DNA of 64,000 nucleotides from Datisca glomerata (lineage: Eukaryota; Streptophyta; Magnoliopsida; Cucurbitales; Datiscaceae). How positions within the stretch are numbered: the stretch's first letter is position 1; each line of letters starts with the position of its first letter. Positions 22,961-35,290 of this stretch are shown piece by piece. Under the pieces are notes generated by a model. That model had not been told where the DNA came from. It worked only from the letters and a program-made list of their open reading frames with translations, and ran no database searches. The position numbers were made by a program, and so were the translations under genes. Location: assembly GCA_003255025.1 (NCBI GenBank), contig QANY01013337.1, forward strand, positions 622,237 through 686,236, written 5' to 3'.

Positions 22961-24943
22961 GGGTTTTTTTTTGCTAACTATACTCTTTGATAAAACGTTT
23001 TACAAAATTATACCATTGGCCTAATTTTTACTTATCCTAACCCCTAAATCACATTCCCTTCACCTTTTCACTTTTTTTCTCCCATTGCATTTCTTACACA
23101 CTGGTCCATACTCTCTCTCTTCATCTTCCATATTCATCTCTCTCTCTCTCCCCTAGAAACTCATTTTCTCCAGAACTAAACGCAACAAAATATGTTTTGT
23201 TAATTTTAATGGATATTTGTTAATTTTTGTTGATTTTGTTAACATTTGTTAATTTTAATAGTTTGTTAATTTTTATGGGTTTTGTTAATTTTTATGGAGA
23301 ACGTAGAGAAAGACAAAACGTAGAGCGTAGGGAGAGAGAGAGAGAGCGAGAACGTTGAGAAAGATAGAGAATGTCGAGAGAGAGAAGGGGCACACGATGC
23401 CCGTGTACCCATCGTGTAGTCTACATGATGACTACACTATACTCGTATACTCATCATGTAGTGTACACGAGGATCGTGTACACCAAATGATATCTATGCA
23501 ACGATCGTGTAGTCATCGTGTACATTACACGACAATTGTGACCCATAACTCACCATCCACTTACTTTTTCTTCATTCTTTTCCCTCAATAATTTTCTTAC
23601 ACAACATCAAATCAAATATCAATTCATTATTTTTCAACACTCAACCTCCATATTTTTTATATTTATATAAATATATAAAATTAAATATATTACATGTATA
23701 GGGTACACAATGATTACACAACGATCGTGTACACTACACGATGATTGTGTAGCCATCGTGTACCCATAACCCACTATCCACTTACTTTTTCTTCATTATT
23801 CCCTCAATACTTTTCTTACACAACAACAATCAAATGTCAATTATTATTCTTCAACACTCAACCTCCATATTTATTTATATTTAAATAAATATATTACATG
23901 TGTAGTGTACACGATGACTACACGAGATCGTGTACACTATATGACGATCGTGTACCCATGACCCACCATCCACTTATTTTTTTTTCATTTTTTCCCTCAA
24001 TATTTTTCTTACACAACATCAAATCAAATGTCAATTCATTCTACTTTAACACTCAGCCTCCATATTAATTTATATTTAAATAAATATATAAAATTAAATA
24101 TATTATATGTGTAGTGTACGCGATGAATACACGGCGATCGTGTACACTGCACGACGATCGTGTACATATGGCCCTTACCTTTTCTTCATTCTTTCCCCAA
24201 CACGTTTCTTATAAAATATCAAATTAAATGTCAATTCATTTTGTTTCAACACTCAACATTCATATCTATTTATATTTAACTAAATATATAAAATTAAATA
24301 TATTACATGTGTAGAACACGATGACTATACAACGATCGTGTGGTTATCATTTACACTACATGATGGCTACACGATGATTGTGCAGTCATCGTGTACACTA
24401 CATGATGTGGTACATTACATGTGTAGTGTACATGACAACCATATAGTCATCTTGTATATTACATGATGACTACACGACGATCATATAGTTATCTTGTACA
24501 CTACGATTTCTCTCTCTTAAATCTGGGCAAAAGCTAAAATTAACAAAATTCATCAAATTTCGGCCAAAATTATCACCAATTTTTTGCCAAAATTCCAAAA
24601 AAAATTATAATTTTAGCTTTCAATCTTGATTTTTCAAAAAATGAGAAACTTGTAAAATCATAAAACAAATGAAATATGAAAAAATAAAAAACGAAAAAAG
24701 AGACATGAGAGTGATAGAGGTGGGAATGATGGTTTCAGGAAAATGAGTTTATGAGAAAATGAGTTTATGAGAAAATGAGAGAGAGATGAAGAGAGAGTGT
24801 AGCCAGTGTGTAAGAAGGGCAATATGAAAAGAAATGAGAGAAAGTGAAGGAAATGTGAATCAGAGATTAAGATAAAGAAAAATTAGATCAATCATATATT
24901 TTTGAAAATTACTTTATGGAGGGATATGGTTTAACAAAAACAT
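22961..24943. mobile_element. Long-TIR (MULE-like) non-autonomous DNA element
   Basis: The left end 22961-23180 and the right end about 24700-24943 are imperfect inverted repeats about 200 bp long. For example ATTTCTTACACACTGG near 23090 matches the reverse complement of 24808-24823, and CTAATTTTTACTTATCCTAA near 23020 matches the complement near 24860-24880. Both arms contain (TC)n/(GA)n runs and an ACTCATTTTCTC motif. No transposase is present; the interior is a ~200-bp minisatellite. Long TIRs without coding capacity are typical of Mutator-like elements, but I see no clear 9-bp target duplication. Confidence 0.65.
23380..24510. repeat. About 200-bp minisatellite with ACACGATCGTGT-type palindromes
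   Basis: Four to five units, about 196-210 bp each, are marked by recurrent TTACATGTGTAG words (near 23692, 23896, 24106, 24302, and a short one near 24416). Each unit has a palindrome-rich half, with many copies of CGATCGTGTA and GATGACTACACG, and an AT-rich half (ACACTCAACCTCCATATT...AAATTAAATATATTA). The palindromic half itself is multiplied and inverted. Short frames inside (23355-23591) are artefacts of the repeat. Confidence 0.85.
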
Positions 24944-26184
24944 CTAGAGATGAACCAGCCAAACGATAAAAAAATTATATATATAATTCAAACAAATTCC
25001 TTTGGGTAAACGCACATAAATCAAATGTTTATCAAGTTGAAAAGAACTTTAAATCAAATTGAAATGAAATTCTTTCATTATTGTGTAAAAATCACATAAT
25101 CAATTAATTGTCCAAAACCCAATTGGATGAGTACCGAGTGGACACGTAGGAAAGAAAAACACAAATACAGAATCAATGAAGAAAATAACAAAACAAAACA
25201 AAAACAATACATGTCTAAAGCCACCAAAAAGATGATCTTAACAAAACAAAACTCTGTCCAAATGAATAAACAGACGCCACGTTGGGTGTTTAAAATTGTC
25301 AACAAACTGAATCGAATTCAAAATAATTTATTCGGCTGATTCTTTACACGTGTTCAGTTCAATTTGAGAAAGTAAAATAACTGAAGTCTCAACACGTGTT
25401 CAGTTCAATTTGATAGTTATAAATATTTTTTTATTTTTTATATATAAATTTTTTATGACCCGAAACAAAACTTTAAGTATATATCTATATATATATTTTC
25501 AATAATATCATTAATTAAAGAAGCAAATAAAAATATTTAATCTGGAATATGCAAAAACGATTTAACAAAATAGTTCAAAACACCTGTTCATTGGCTGGTT
25601 AGCAATTGAGAGAAGGATTGGAAACAAAGGTAAGAGAGAGATGGCTGCCTCGTGTGGGAGAGAGTAAATCTGAGGGTTTATGGTTTAAAAGAAATTTGGG
25701 TTAGGCTTAGAGATAAACCAAATAAAAATAAGAGGAGAAAAATACTCACCGGAGCAATTAGGTTGGCGACAGACGGTGGAAGAGACGATGAAAAATTGCA
25801 GAGGGAGAGAGAGTAACGCTGGGGAGGGGCTGCTCGAGAGGGAGAGGGTTAGAGATTGTGAGGTATAAAAGAGTATATAAATAATTATGTTAGGGCTACT
25901 CTAAGGTGTAGTAAATACATTGGTGTGAGTGAGCTAAAATAAGAGAGAGGAATAGCCGAATAAGAACAAAATTAATGTTAGGGTTTTTTAGAGTGTAGAT
26001 ACATATATATATATATATATATATATGGTGTGAGAAAATACAAAAATATAATCTTTGATTATTTAAAAATTAAATAAAAAACAATCTTATCTAATAAATA
26101 TGTCTTCTACAAAAACACCCTTTCTAGTAAATAAATCATTGTTAGAACTATAAAGCTTGAGAGAACAAACACTTGATTTTCACA
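24944..26184. other. Spacer with purine-rich stretches and an (AT)n microsatellite
   Basis: No gene is supported. Overlapping open frames at 25127-25339 (plus) and 25078-25305 (minus) lie in K/N-rich AT sequence and are not credible. An (AT)12 run lies at 26003-26026. The flanking words TTAGGG...TAGAGTGTAG and CTACTCTAAGGTGTAG (25890-25920 and 25980-26000) are a short direct repeat. Confidence 0.5.
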
Positions 26185-27485
26185 GGTAGATTACAACTGA
26201 TTAGATCTATTCTGATTGCTATCCAAAGCTATTGGAGTAGCCTTCTGATCTTCCCCAAGAAGGTTATGAAAATGATTAATGTGGCCCTGAAAAACTTTCT
26301 TTGGATTGGTAAATCAGGCTAGTGTAAGGGAGCTAAGGTGGTTCGACATACTATTCGTGCTCCTTTCTCTGCAGGTGGCTTGAATTTGAAGGAGTTTACA
26401 GTTTGGAATCAGGCTACTGTTTCCAGACACTTCTGGAAGCTTGTTAGGAGGGACAATGATTCTTTGTGGGTGGCTTGGTGTGATCATTACCTGCTTAAGG
26501 GTCACTCCATCTTCACTGTAAAGATGCATGCTGACCCCTCATGGTCTTGGAGGAAGCTCATAAGGCTGAGGGAAAATATTGCCTTTTTCTGCAGTGTCAA
26601 AGTAGGTAAAGGTAACACTATTGGCACCAATGAGGCATTCTTCTGAACAAATTTGGCATAGATATCGTAAACTTCTCGCTTGCTTCTTCACACTGAATTT
26701 TTTGTGTTCATTGGAGAAGGGACCTAGCATTGGCCAAACCAAGAAGTTGAGAGGCATTTCAACTTCTAGAATGTCCCTCTACGCCTTATTTGCCCTAATC
26801 AATAAGAGGATCAGTGGTTGTGGAATGCTAGTAACACTTTCTCTACTAGTAGCACTTATGACAGTCTTATTAACCATCAGAATTTTGTCTAGTGTTCTAA
26901 GATTGTTAGGTTCTCATAAAACATCTCAAAGTGTGCTTTTATACTTTGGTTGGCTTTTTACGACAAACTTAGCACAAATAATAGAATCAAGAAGTGGAAT
27001 CATGCTATGGACTTAAATTGTATCTTCTGCCTCAGTGGTGTTGAATCAGTAGAGCACCTATTTTTTATTGTCCATTTGCTAAGCACTTACTGGAGCCTCT
27101 GTTAAGTAAATGTCATCGAGCTCCAAGTCTGATTCTTGGACTTCTTTTATCCAGTGGCTACTTATGCTAAACAGTGATAAAAGTTACATGATTCTCAGCT
27201 CTAAACTTGTACTTTCAACTTTTGTTTAATGCTTATGGTTGGAGAGAAATAGAAGATTTTTTGTTGGTAAAATTTTGGATTCTCACTTGATTTCTAGGAA
27301 GATCTCATACATGGTAAAAGAAAGACTTCTTTTCTTGAACAAGGATAGAAGGCTTAACTGAGGAGATTATGTTCTAGATAGATGGATGTAATTTTTCTTT
27401 TTGTTTGGTTTCTTTTTAGTTTTAGGTTCCTTTGTGTTTGTAGTCTTGTTGTATGCTTCTTGTACTAGAGTAATTCTTTTTTGTT
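26185..27485 (+). mobile_element. LINE non-LTR retrotransposon, 3' fragment
   Basis: From 26185 the translation RLQLIRSILIAIQSYWSSLL and then GGLNLKEFTVWNQATVSRHF (frame 26338-26646) match the region downstream of the reverse transcriptase core in plant LINEs. A cysteine-containing zf-RVT-like segment DLNCIFCLSGVESVEHLFF occurs near 27010-27070. The terminal part LWLERNRRFFVGKILDSHLI ends at a TGA (27359-27361). Stops and frameshifts are common. The 5' three quarters (endonuclease and catalytic reverse transcriptase) are absent, as expected from 5' truncation. The exact 3' end is uncertain. Confidence 0.75.
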
Positions 27486-29065
27486 AATATATTTTTACCT
27501 TTAGACCAAATTTTTTTGATAACTTTTGAATCGAACTGAAACTTTGATTTTTTATTTTTTTATACGTAATTTCATATCAAATCAAATCAAACTAAAACTT
27601 TCAGTTTAGTTCTTTTTTACAACCGGTTTGGTTATGTTGAACTGAAACTTTAGTTCGATTCGATATTTTGCAAGAAACTGAACCGGACCGAGCCCTGAAC
27701 ACCCATAATCACAACGTCGCACAAAATCTACTAGATTTAGCTTTTCCATCAACATATTCCATTTCCTGTACGAAAACTGAAGTAATATGACAAAAGCATT
27801 AAGTTTTAGTTTTTCATGGTATGTACGTTTCTCAATTTTCAGTATGAAATCACAGATACATTAAAGATTTTTCATTAGTTGATTTTTGGAGGTGAATTAA
27901 TGTTTTTCTTGGTTGAGACTTTGAGAGGTTTTAAAACCAGCAGATATGAATTGGATAGCGGTATGCAAATAATGAAAGTAGAGGAAGTGTTATTTAGTTG
28001 CAAGCATTAAAGCCTATCTTTTAACCAACAGCAGCGAGGTTATGGGCTGCGGGTGGTACCACCGCCAGGCGCCAGGGATGTTGATAAATAGGATTAGAAA
28101 ACAACCAACAACCCTTGTTGTCTGTCTTTATCCGCACACACTTTTCTAGTTTGTACACAATTCAGCTAGGTCAAGAATGCAGGCTAACTGCCTTAAGGAT
28201 AATGTTGTTTTTGCCCTTCTCAGTGCACACTCACCGCCTTTCAAAGTTCTAAAGATATGTTTAAATATGAGAGAGACAAAGTTGTTGAAGCGTGCACGGT
28301 CGATCCGGTTTAATTTTTAGCATAAAAATTAGACTGATCTGAAATTCACGATCTTGTTACGATGAAAATCGAACTGATCAATTATCTGCATATAAATCAA
28401 ATCGACATGAACGTAAAATAATTTATCAGTCCAGTCAGATCGGATTTTACAGTACATTAAGATTTTTTATTTTTCAAGATAATCAATGAATTTATCATAC
28501 ACGTTTCAAAAAAATCTAAATTATTCATGTATTATAATAAAAACTCACAATTTAAACCACAACATACAAACTATATATTAAAGAGAGATGAAACAAATGC
28601 AAAAGGAGAGAAATGTAAGACATAAGCAAGGAAAAATGTGAAGAAATATATATATATATATTTTAAAATTCAAGATCGAACTAACCATAATTAACTCACA
28701 AACTGATCAAACCGATCATTTTCGGTTTGATTTGATTCGGGTTGATCGATTTTTACACACCCCTAGAGAGATTGTCCCTTAAGCATGCAGACAACCTTTT
28801 CCAATAAATTTATTTTCTGTTAACATTTTCATCAATACATAATCAAACTTTATTGATACAACAAATACAATAACCATTATGAAAAAACAGGAGGTGATCG
28901 TGTCTGGCTGATCTGAGTTGCTCAGTTAAAAATATCAAATTCTTTATACTGCTTTGGACTGTGATATTTCAACGACTCAAATGCAAAATTATTTAGTGAA
29001 TGGAAGGCAAATCTGGCTGAAAGTTTTTCTCTGTTGCTCTTATATCCTCTTCAATTCTGGCTTCT
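27486..29065. other. Spacer with fragments of short TIR-type repeats
   Basis: No gene is seen. The 27490-27700 part is a low-complexity CGAACTGAAAC/TTCGATTCG repeat ending in a GGACCGAGCCCTGAACACCC terminus, probably one end of a small DNA transposon. A perfect 12-bp palindrome GGTGGTACCACC lies at 28052-28063. The end of this stretch is the 3' flank of the seipin gene. Confidence 0.5.
28290..28764. mobile_element. Possible small TIR element (about 475 bp)
   Basis: The left end GCGTGCACGGTCGATCC and the reverse complement of the right end, AGGGGTGTGTAAAAATCGATC, share a G-x-GTG...TCGATC terminus. The interior is rich in GATC and CGAT words typical of abundant non-autonomous plant DNA elements. 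Terminal similarity is limited and no target duplication is clear. Confidence 0.4.
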
Positions 29066-30981
29066 TCAGCTGCTCTTTTTGTACCAAGTGATAATCTTCA
29101 AATTAGACACCTTCCTATTTCTAACAATACTTGCCCTTACCCTTGGATTAAGTATTACTTTATACAACACTAACATGAACACCAACTCCACGAAGAACAA
29201 CATCAAACTCACCCACACATATATTGTTCTTCTCCATTCCCAAATTGCCCTTTTCAGTTTAGGCAGCTCTGATTCAAGCTCTATTGATGCAGCAAATATT
29301 TCAGGTATACCGTCCCCCATCTTGAATCCGGCTCGCTGTTCTAGTATCACCTTTACGCATGCTGTCGGCTCGAACCCTTCGACGAACCCGCTCATTTTTA
29401 CGTTGAGAATCTGGGATTCGGATTGGAAACCAGTGAGGAGAGTAATAGTCTTCAATAAGGTTCCTATATAGTGTATAGGTTGGCTTTTGAATCTCAGCAT
29501 GCATGGATAGCTTGAACTGGCTTTGGCATTACCATTTGCAGATAATAACTCTGCACTCACCTTCATGCACGCAAAATGGTAAAAATAAGTCATTTACATC
29601 ACATGTTTAGATATTAGTGAAAGTTTGCACGTGTTAAAATAATTTTGTTAAAAACTTAAAGCAATTGTGTTGGTTATGACACTATGGTAAGTAGAAATTG
29701 AGCAATCTGACTCACTGTACACTTTAAAACTAATGAAAACGAATAAACAAACTTAAAAAGAACATGTACATCGAATTACAAATCATGTCTCTTCAAATTC
29801 GACAATCAACGATGAAAATAAATAGACATGTTTAATATACGTGTGAGAAAAAATGTCAACAAATTAGTTATTGCCTTCAAGATAAAGAAGATAGAATCGT
29901 ACTAAAGCAATTTTGCGAGAAAAAGCATAGAATATTTAAGCACTAGTTCCACATGACGTAAGTGATTATCAGCAAAAAGTGGTTTAACCAACAAAAAGTG
30001 ATAAAGAGTTCATACCTGAAAGACACCAAGTTTTCTGTTATACTCAGATTCAGGCAATGTCAATGAAACAGTGAGCTTCAATTTGTGATTATATGGAATA
30101 ACGCGGTTGCCGGCGCGTTTCTCAGCTTGCACACCGTCTTTAAAACTCACAGCATAAGGTTCAACAGCAGTAGGATAAGCCATGATTGGCACAAAGGCAA
30201 CAGGACTAGCTTTTGTGTAATCAAAATTCAGAATCTGTTTTCTCAGAAACGGCTTTTCCACAGAATGTTGAACCAAAAGAGTTCCCATCACAAGGTTCAA
30301 TGCGAGCAATCCTAAAAGCATGGAAAAGATAGAAACTGATCTAAACAAGGCCATACCCACTTTCATCCCCAATGATTGTTGAGCCTTTAAATAAGTAAAT
30401 ACAGCAGAAACTAGATTCATATAAGCAACACCCCAAATCCTACAGAGGTTTTTTGTCAAACAAGTTTTGAGCTTTCTTAGAGTTTGAAGTGGAAACAGCA
30501 AAAACATGAAGGAAAAATATGAAAACCAAATTGGGAATGTGAGAAATCTAACCAATAGACTGAAATTAAACCCCACGAATTTAGAAAGTGCTTCTATGGA
30601 AAAAGCTAGAATGTCCAAAGCAAAATGACTTAACCCAAAAGCTGGGTACTTAACCAATTTCAACCCATTGACACGATTTTGATAATTTCTCATATCAATC
30701 AGAGAATTACTTGGAGCTTCCTCGAATTCCCATTCTTGTTCTTGCGTATTAGAAGCAAGGCCATTTCCAATGGACTTAGTTTTGAGAGATTTTGAATCCT
30801 TTAAAGCCATATCAGCTCCATTTAGAGCCAGCTTAAGCAGAGAAAATTTCAGTGCTTTTAACAGCCTCTTCGACTTCTCATTGTTAGTGCTCTCAAAATC
30901 TGGGGATTCATTGTCATTTTGCAAGAACCCATTACTTTCATCTTCACCATGATCGACTTCTTCAACTTTTGGCTCCTCCAT
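29066..30981 (-). CDS. SEIPIN: Seipin (lipid-droplet assembly protein), plant SEIPIN2/3-like
   Basis: Two exons: 30981-30016 (322 codons) and 29560-29066 (164 codons plus stop), joined in phase 0 by a GT-AG intron (30015-29561), giving 486 residues. The N-terminal ~200 residues are an acidic, plant-specific extension with hydrophobic stretches near residues 130-175 (ALSKFVGFNFSLLVRFLTFP and following). A first seipin transmembrane helix is at about residues 217-238 (SMLLGLLALNLVMGTLLVQ). The luminal domain contains RVIPYNHKLKLTVSLTLPES and YNRKLGVFQ. The C-terminal helix is at about 434-460 (IYVWVSLMLFFVELVFMLV). Seipins sit in the ER membrane as ring oligomers and control lipid-droplet size and triacylglycerol storage. 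The long N-terminal extension fits the SEIPIN2/3 branch rather than SEIPIN1. The start is the first ATG of the open frame; no damage is seen. Confidence 0.92.
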
Positions 30982-31604
30982 GTTTGATTATTTTTTAGAG
31001 AAATTGAAGTTCAGCCTAAAGGGTCCTAAAAATAGAAAGAAGAATACGTAAAGACTGAAACTTTATCTTAAAATAGAAAACTGAACGAATGGATTGAACC
31101 GTGACGGTGGAATTTATAGGAAGGTGGAACTCTGACGTGGTACTTGATGAAGATGAAGTATTGACGGTTGAGATCCAGTAGTCCTGAAGGGAAAGAAAAT
31201 GATTTTTTTTGTGTTTAATCCTACGGATGAGATTGGCTAATTTGATCGAAAAGATGAGGATAAGTTTGCAGTATTACACACATTTCAATAAATACATATT
31301 GTTTTGTTTCTCATTCTAATCTCAAGAGCGGATGTGGAAATATTGACCAAGTACTTATTTTCATAGTGCGGGTATGGCAGTCATGGGCACGGATTTGGAT
31401 CATCTACGACTGCAGAATGGATGTTTAATCTAAGCCTCTAGGTAGATTTGTTAAAAAAAAGTAGAAATATTTTTTTTCGCAGACAGTATAGCGTGATCTG
31501 TACCATCTAAATCAAACTGGACGATCCAAAATCATGGAACTGCCTTGTCTGCCATTGATGACCAACGACAGACAAACCGAATCCCATGGGCACATACATC
31601 CATG
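30982..31604 (-). promoter_or_regulatory. 5' leader and promoter region of the seipin gene
   Basis: This is the upstream flank of the minus-strand gene. A GACGTGGTAC element (ACGTG core, ABRE/G-box-like) lies near 31134. TATA-like TATAAA words are not clearly placed. The part beyond about 31300 is ordinary AT-rich spacer. Regulation by abscisic acid would fit seed-oil genes but is inference only. Confidence 0.35.
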
Positions 31605-31778
31605 ACCATGGTTGTTAAACTCACGATCCGGATCGTAGGATCTTTCGATTTTACGATACTGTCTAAACCCCACGATTTGATTCATAAGTAGAATCTTAAA
31701 TTAGGAGGATCTTACGATCTTATTATATTTTTTGTCTGGGATTGATAAGATCTTACAATCCTACTACGATCTTACGAT

Positions 31779-32353
31779 TATAAAGAAATTCACAGTCTTT
31801 GATAATCGGTCGTGAAATTTCCACATCATTATATGAAAATCAAGAAAATAATTTAGAGAGAGAATGAGAGAATAAGTACATCACGATTTAGGTGAAAAAT
31901 GGATAAAGAAAAAAAATCACGGAGAGACTTTGATAGTATTTCATTATGGAGAAATTGTGTACAAGGCTAATATAAGCTACATAGGCACCTTATTTTTTTA
32001 CGGGTGTTGAGGGTTTTATGTTTTTTTAAGTTACACATTGCCTCTATTTATAGGCATTCATATAACATGATACAACTTATCTAATTTTATTTGAAAATAT
32101 GATCAACAGAATATTCATATGAGATCTAGTTTATCAACATTGACAACTTAAGTGAATCTTGATTATTTAATCAATCTAATGGTCTTGATTAGCTTCTCTT
32201 TGGATTGTCACGTCGGCAATCCATGTACTTTCATCTAATTGGTTTGTTCTTCATAACCGCCTAGTTGATCATACAGTTCTTGCTCTATCTTTTCTTCGAT
32301 GGAGTCTTCGGTCTAGATCTTACCGCGGGGTCATGTAAAATTTTGTCTGTACA
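31779..32353 (+). repeat. Left LTR of the LARD element
   Basis: It begins TATAAAGAAATTCACAG and ends TCTGTACA. It contains a TATA-like CTATTTATAGG near 32043. It aligns with 38094-38639 with about 30 bp of net length difference. Confidence 0.88.
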
Positions 32354-32859
32354 TTGGCTCCTGTTACACTCAACAGAATTTTATTCGTTGATGTGTAATG
32401 ATCATCATTTTGTGTTCTAACGTTACGTATGCTCGTTTATGTTCCCACGCGGTTTTTGGAAACATGCAATGTAGTTTTCCAGGAAACTATTTGATTGTCT
32501 ACTGCCAACAATGACCTTTTCTTTTCTTTTTGTCGTTACATTTTTTTGTTCCCATTTACAGATGCTTTGTGATTGTCGAGTAACTTATTTGTCAGCTTGT
32601 TGTTGATGATGATTATTTTTCCTTCATTTGCTATTATGCCTTTCGTTCCTTTCACCAGGGCTCATAAAAAATCCCATTTTCTTCAATTTTCTTTTCTTTC
32701 TCTCGTACGTTAAGATCCGCGACAATAATATTGTACAAGAATAATAACATCATAATTTATTGAAATGAGTAAAAAGTGATTGTACCATTTCATAATTGCA
32801 TCGCATGGGTTTGAGTTTGATGTTCTACATTTATTGACAGGAGTTTCTTCCATTTCCTT

Positions 32860-33175
32860 AGCTACGAGCTTACTGATAGAGTTTCTCCCATTTCTTTTAT
32901 TATGGACTCATTAGAGAGTTCCTCCCATTTCCTTTGCTACGGGCTCATTGGAGAATTTCTCATGTTTCCTCGAGAACTTAGGTTCAAATAAAGAACCATA
33001 GTCTCGTCTTCATTCTGAGAGAAGGAATTACGAACTGCTATTTTCTTTTGATAAGAGAACTTATGTTCAAATAAAGAACCATGTCATGTTTTTATTCTGA
33101 GAGAAGGAACTTACGAACTACCCATTTTCAAGGACTTATGTTCAAATAAAAAATCATGGCCCCGTTTATAAGCTT
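32860..33175. repeat. Short tandem repeats inside the LARD element
   Basis: Units of about 50 bp with the core TTCTCCCATTTCCTTTGCTACG...CTCAT recur three times (32840-32960). A unit of about 85 bp with ACTTATGTTCAAATAAAGAACCAT follows at about 32970, 33058 and 33128. All are imperfect. Confidence 0.7.
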
Positions 33176-33419
33176 TTTTGTTAAGTTTTATCATACCACC
33201 ATGATTGTTTCTCGCTCAGCTTCACCTTGGTATTGAGATGTCTTGATTTTAGCATTTTCGTTTACAAGTATTTCTTGGGAACACGTGACACAGTGTTTCA
33301 CGTTATATTTGACAGGACGATATCAATCTCCATGTTGAGGATGCTGCTGTCAACCCTTATGCTGTTGCTGATACAACCGAAGTCTTTTATATGTTTTTGT
33401 AAAAAAATTTCAAGACTTG

Positions 33420-33910
33420 GCAAATTTCATGTATTCTTTCATTTTACTTTACTTCTCACTTTGTCTTTCTTTGTTCTCTTTCCTTTCCTTTCTTTCTTTT
33501 TTCATTTCCACTTTCTTCTTTCATCATTTTCACTTTTTCCTTTATCCACTTTTTGTATTTCTTCATTACTTCTTTTCAGTTTTCTTAGATGAAGCCAAAA
33601 CAATCACTGATCGCTTAACCTCACAATTCCCATCTGGTTCCCTTTTTTAAATTTCTTTTGAAGCTTCATTTACTTCTCACTTTATTTTTCTTTGTTTTCT
33701 TTCTTTTCCTCGCTTTCATATTTCTTCTTTTCTCCTTTTTGGTTTTTTCTAAGTGTTGAATACTCTTTTCAAGATTCTGACGTCTTGAGACCTTTTTCTT
33801 TTGTAATTCTCCTTTTTTTTAGATTTCTTGCTTTTGGTTTCTTTCTTTTCAGACTTCTTCCTTTTCAATTTTTTTTTCTTTTCATACTTCTTCCTTTTTG
33901 GTTTCCTTTA
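33420..33910. repeat. Pyrimidine-rich CTTT tract
   Basis: Nearly 500 bases of TTCTTTTCTTT-like sequence on the plus strand. The F/L/S-rich frames here (33227-33592, 33417-33650, 33692-33982) are composition artefacts, not proteins. Confidence 0.8.
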
Positions 33911-33939
33911 GAGGGTAGTGCTGCAGACATCATTCCTCA

Positions 33940-34300
33940 CAGACTTAAGCTCTTAGTGAGCTCAGAGACTCGTTTCCTTTAGAAAGTAAAAGCCTTCATA
34001 AACATGAACTCTCGGTGAGCTCAGGAGCCCGTTTTCTTTAGAAAGAAAAAATCTTCATGGGCATGAACTATTGGTGAGCTCAAAGGTCCGTTCCTTTAGA
34101 AGCAAAATCCTTCATGGACATGAACTCTTAGTGACCTCAAGGCCCATTTTCTTATGAGATCGATGTCCGTAGACACTCCAAAGGACATAAGATTTTTGCA
34201 AAGCTCAGTGGCCCAAAATTTCCTTCTGAGGATGATGTCCGTAGACACTCCCAAGGACATAAGCTTTTCACAAAGCTTAGGAGTCCTAAATTTCCTGTTG
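33940..34300. repeat. Two adjoining tandem arrays (about 65 bp and about 85 bp units)
   Basis: The unit CATGAACTCTTGGTGAGCTCA...CCGTTTCCTTTAGAAAG recurs three to four times (33940-34150). It is followed by two copies of GATGTCCGTAGACACTCC...AAGGACATAAG (34165-34300). Confidence 0.75.
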
Positions 34301-34429
34301 GGCTCTTGCTAGAGTTTTTTCCGTTTGCTTTTCTTTTTCTTTTTCCCGTACATAAATATCTGTGACAAGAATGTTGAACAATACCATATATAATATCTTA
34401 ATGGAATGAATCAGGAACGAGTATACCAT

Positions 34430-35290
34430 AACTTTCTTCTAGAGGCTCGAATCTCATTCTGTAAAGAATTTCAAAAAATTGACTTTCGTAGCTTTGTAGC
34501 GAAGTTTAAATGTGTTGGTAAAGCTTAATAAATAAAGTTGACAGTTATGCATAGTCTTCTTTCTAAACATCCTCCACGACAATTTTCATAACTTTTGATC
34601 AGGATCTCCAAACTAAATTCTGTAAAAATCTGTGAGTAGACTTCTATATTTTTTCGATGATATAAGATTTGCCCATGTAGTTAACTCCCAGTAAATTTAG
34701 TTTGATTTTCGAAGTTGACTGTTTTGCATATTTTGCTTTCTCGAATAACCTTAACAAAAATTGTCATAACTTTTGCTCGAGAGCTCTAAATCGAGTTCTG
34801 AAAAATTCTTTAAGAAGTAGACATCTATGTTTTTCTAATTATATATTAATTTCTATGTAATATTATTAAAATTGATACACTTTAAAAATTAAATTTGAGA
34901 AACATTCATTTATTTACTTTCCTAAATAGCACCGATAAAAACTACCATATCTTTTGATCGTGAGCTTTAAATTGATCTCCATAAAATTCTCCATGTAGTA
35001 GATTTCCGTATCTTTTTGCTGATATAAGATTCGCCATGTAGTTGTCCTCCAGTAGATACAGTATAATTTTTTAAATTTACTGCTCTACATTATCTTCATT
35101 TCTGAACAGCTTTCACTTAAATTCCCACAACTTTTTCACCCGAGCTTCGAATCGAGTTTCGCAAAATTTCTCATGAAACTATTTTCTGTATCTTTTCAAA
35201 CGATGCATGACTTTATATGTAGAACTTTTTCATTCAGTACGGTTTAAAAGCTGAATCTGATTGATATGTAATGGGTTGTACGTCAAAGAC
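34430..35290. repeat. About 190-bp tandem repeats inside the LARD element
   Basis: Four to five diverged units share the words CATAACTTTTGATC, GAGCTCTAAATCGAGTTCTG, AAAATTCT, AGTAGAC/TTTC and GATATAAGATTCGCCATGTAG (starts near 34430, 34590, 34760, 34950 and 35130). No open frame spans them. Confidence 0.75.

Noticed and set aside
23355..23591. 78-codon frame in the minisatellite
   Set aside because: The peptide repeats because the DNA unit repeats; no conserved codon pattern.
22961..24943. CRISPR-like array (repeats with spacers)
   Set aside because: Units are ~200 bp, contiguous and in a plant genome, enclosed by inverted terminal repeats; this is a minisatellite.
25078..25339. Paired opposite-strand frames of 70-75 codons
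   Set aside because: K/N-rich or F/L-rich peptides from AT-rich spacer with no supporting features.
33227..33982. Three overlapping F/L/S-rich frames resembling membrane proteins
   Set aside because: They arise from a CTTT-rich tract inside the LARD element; composition, not coding.
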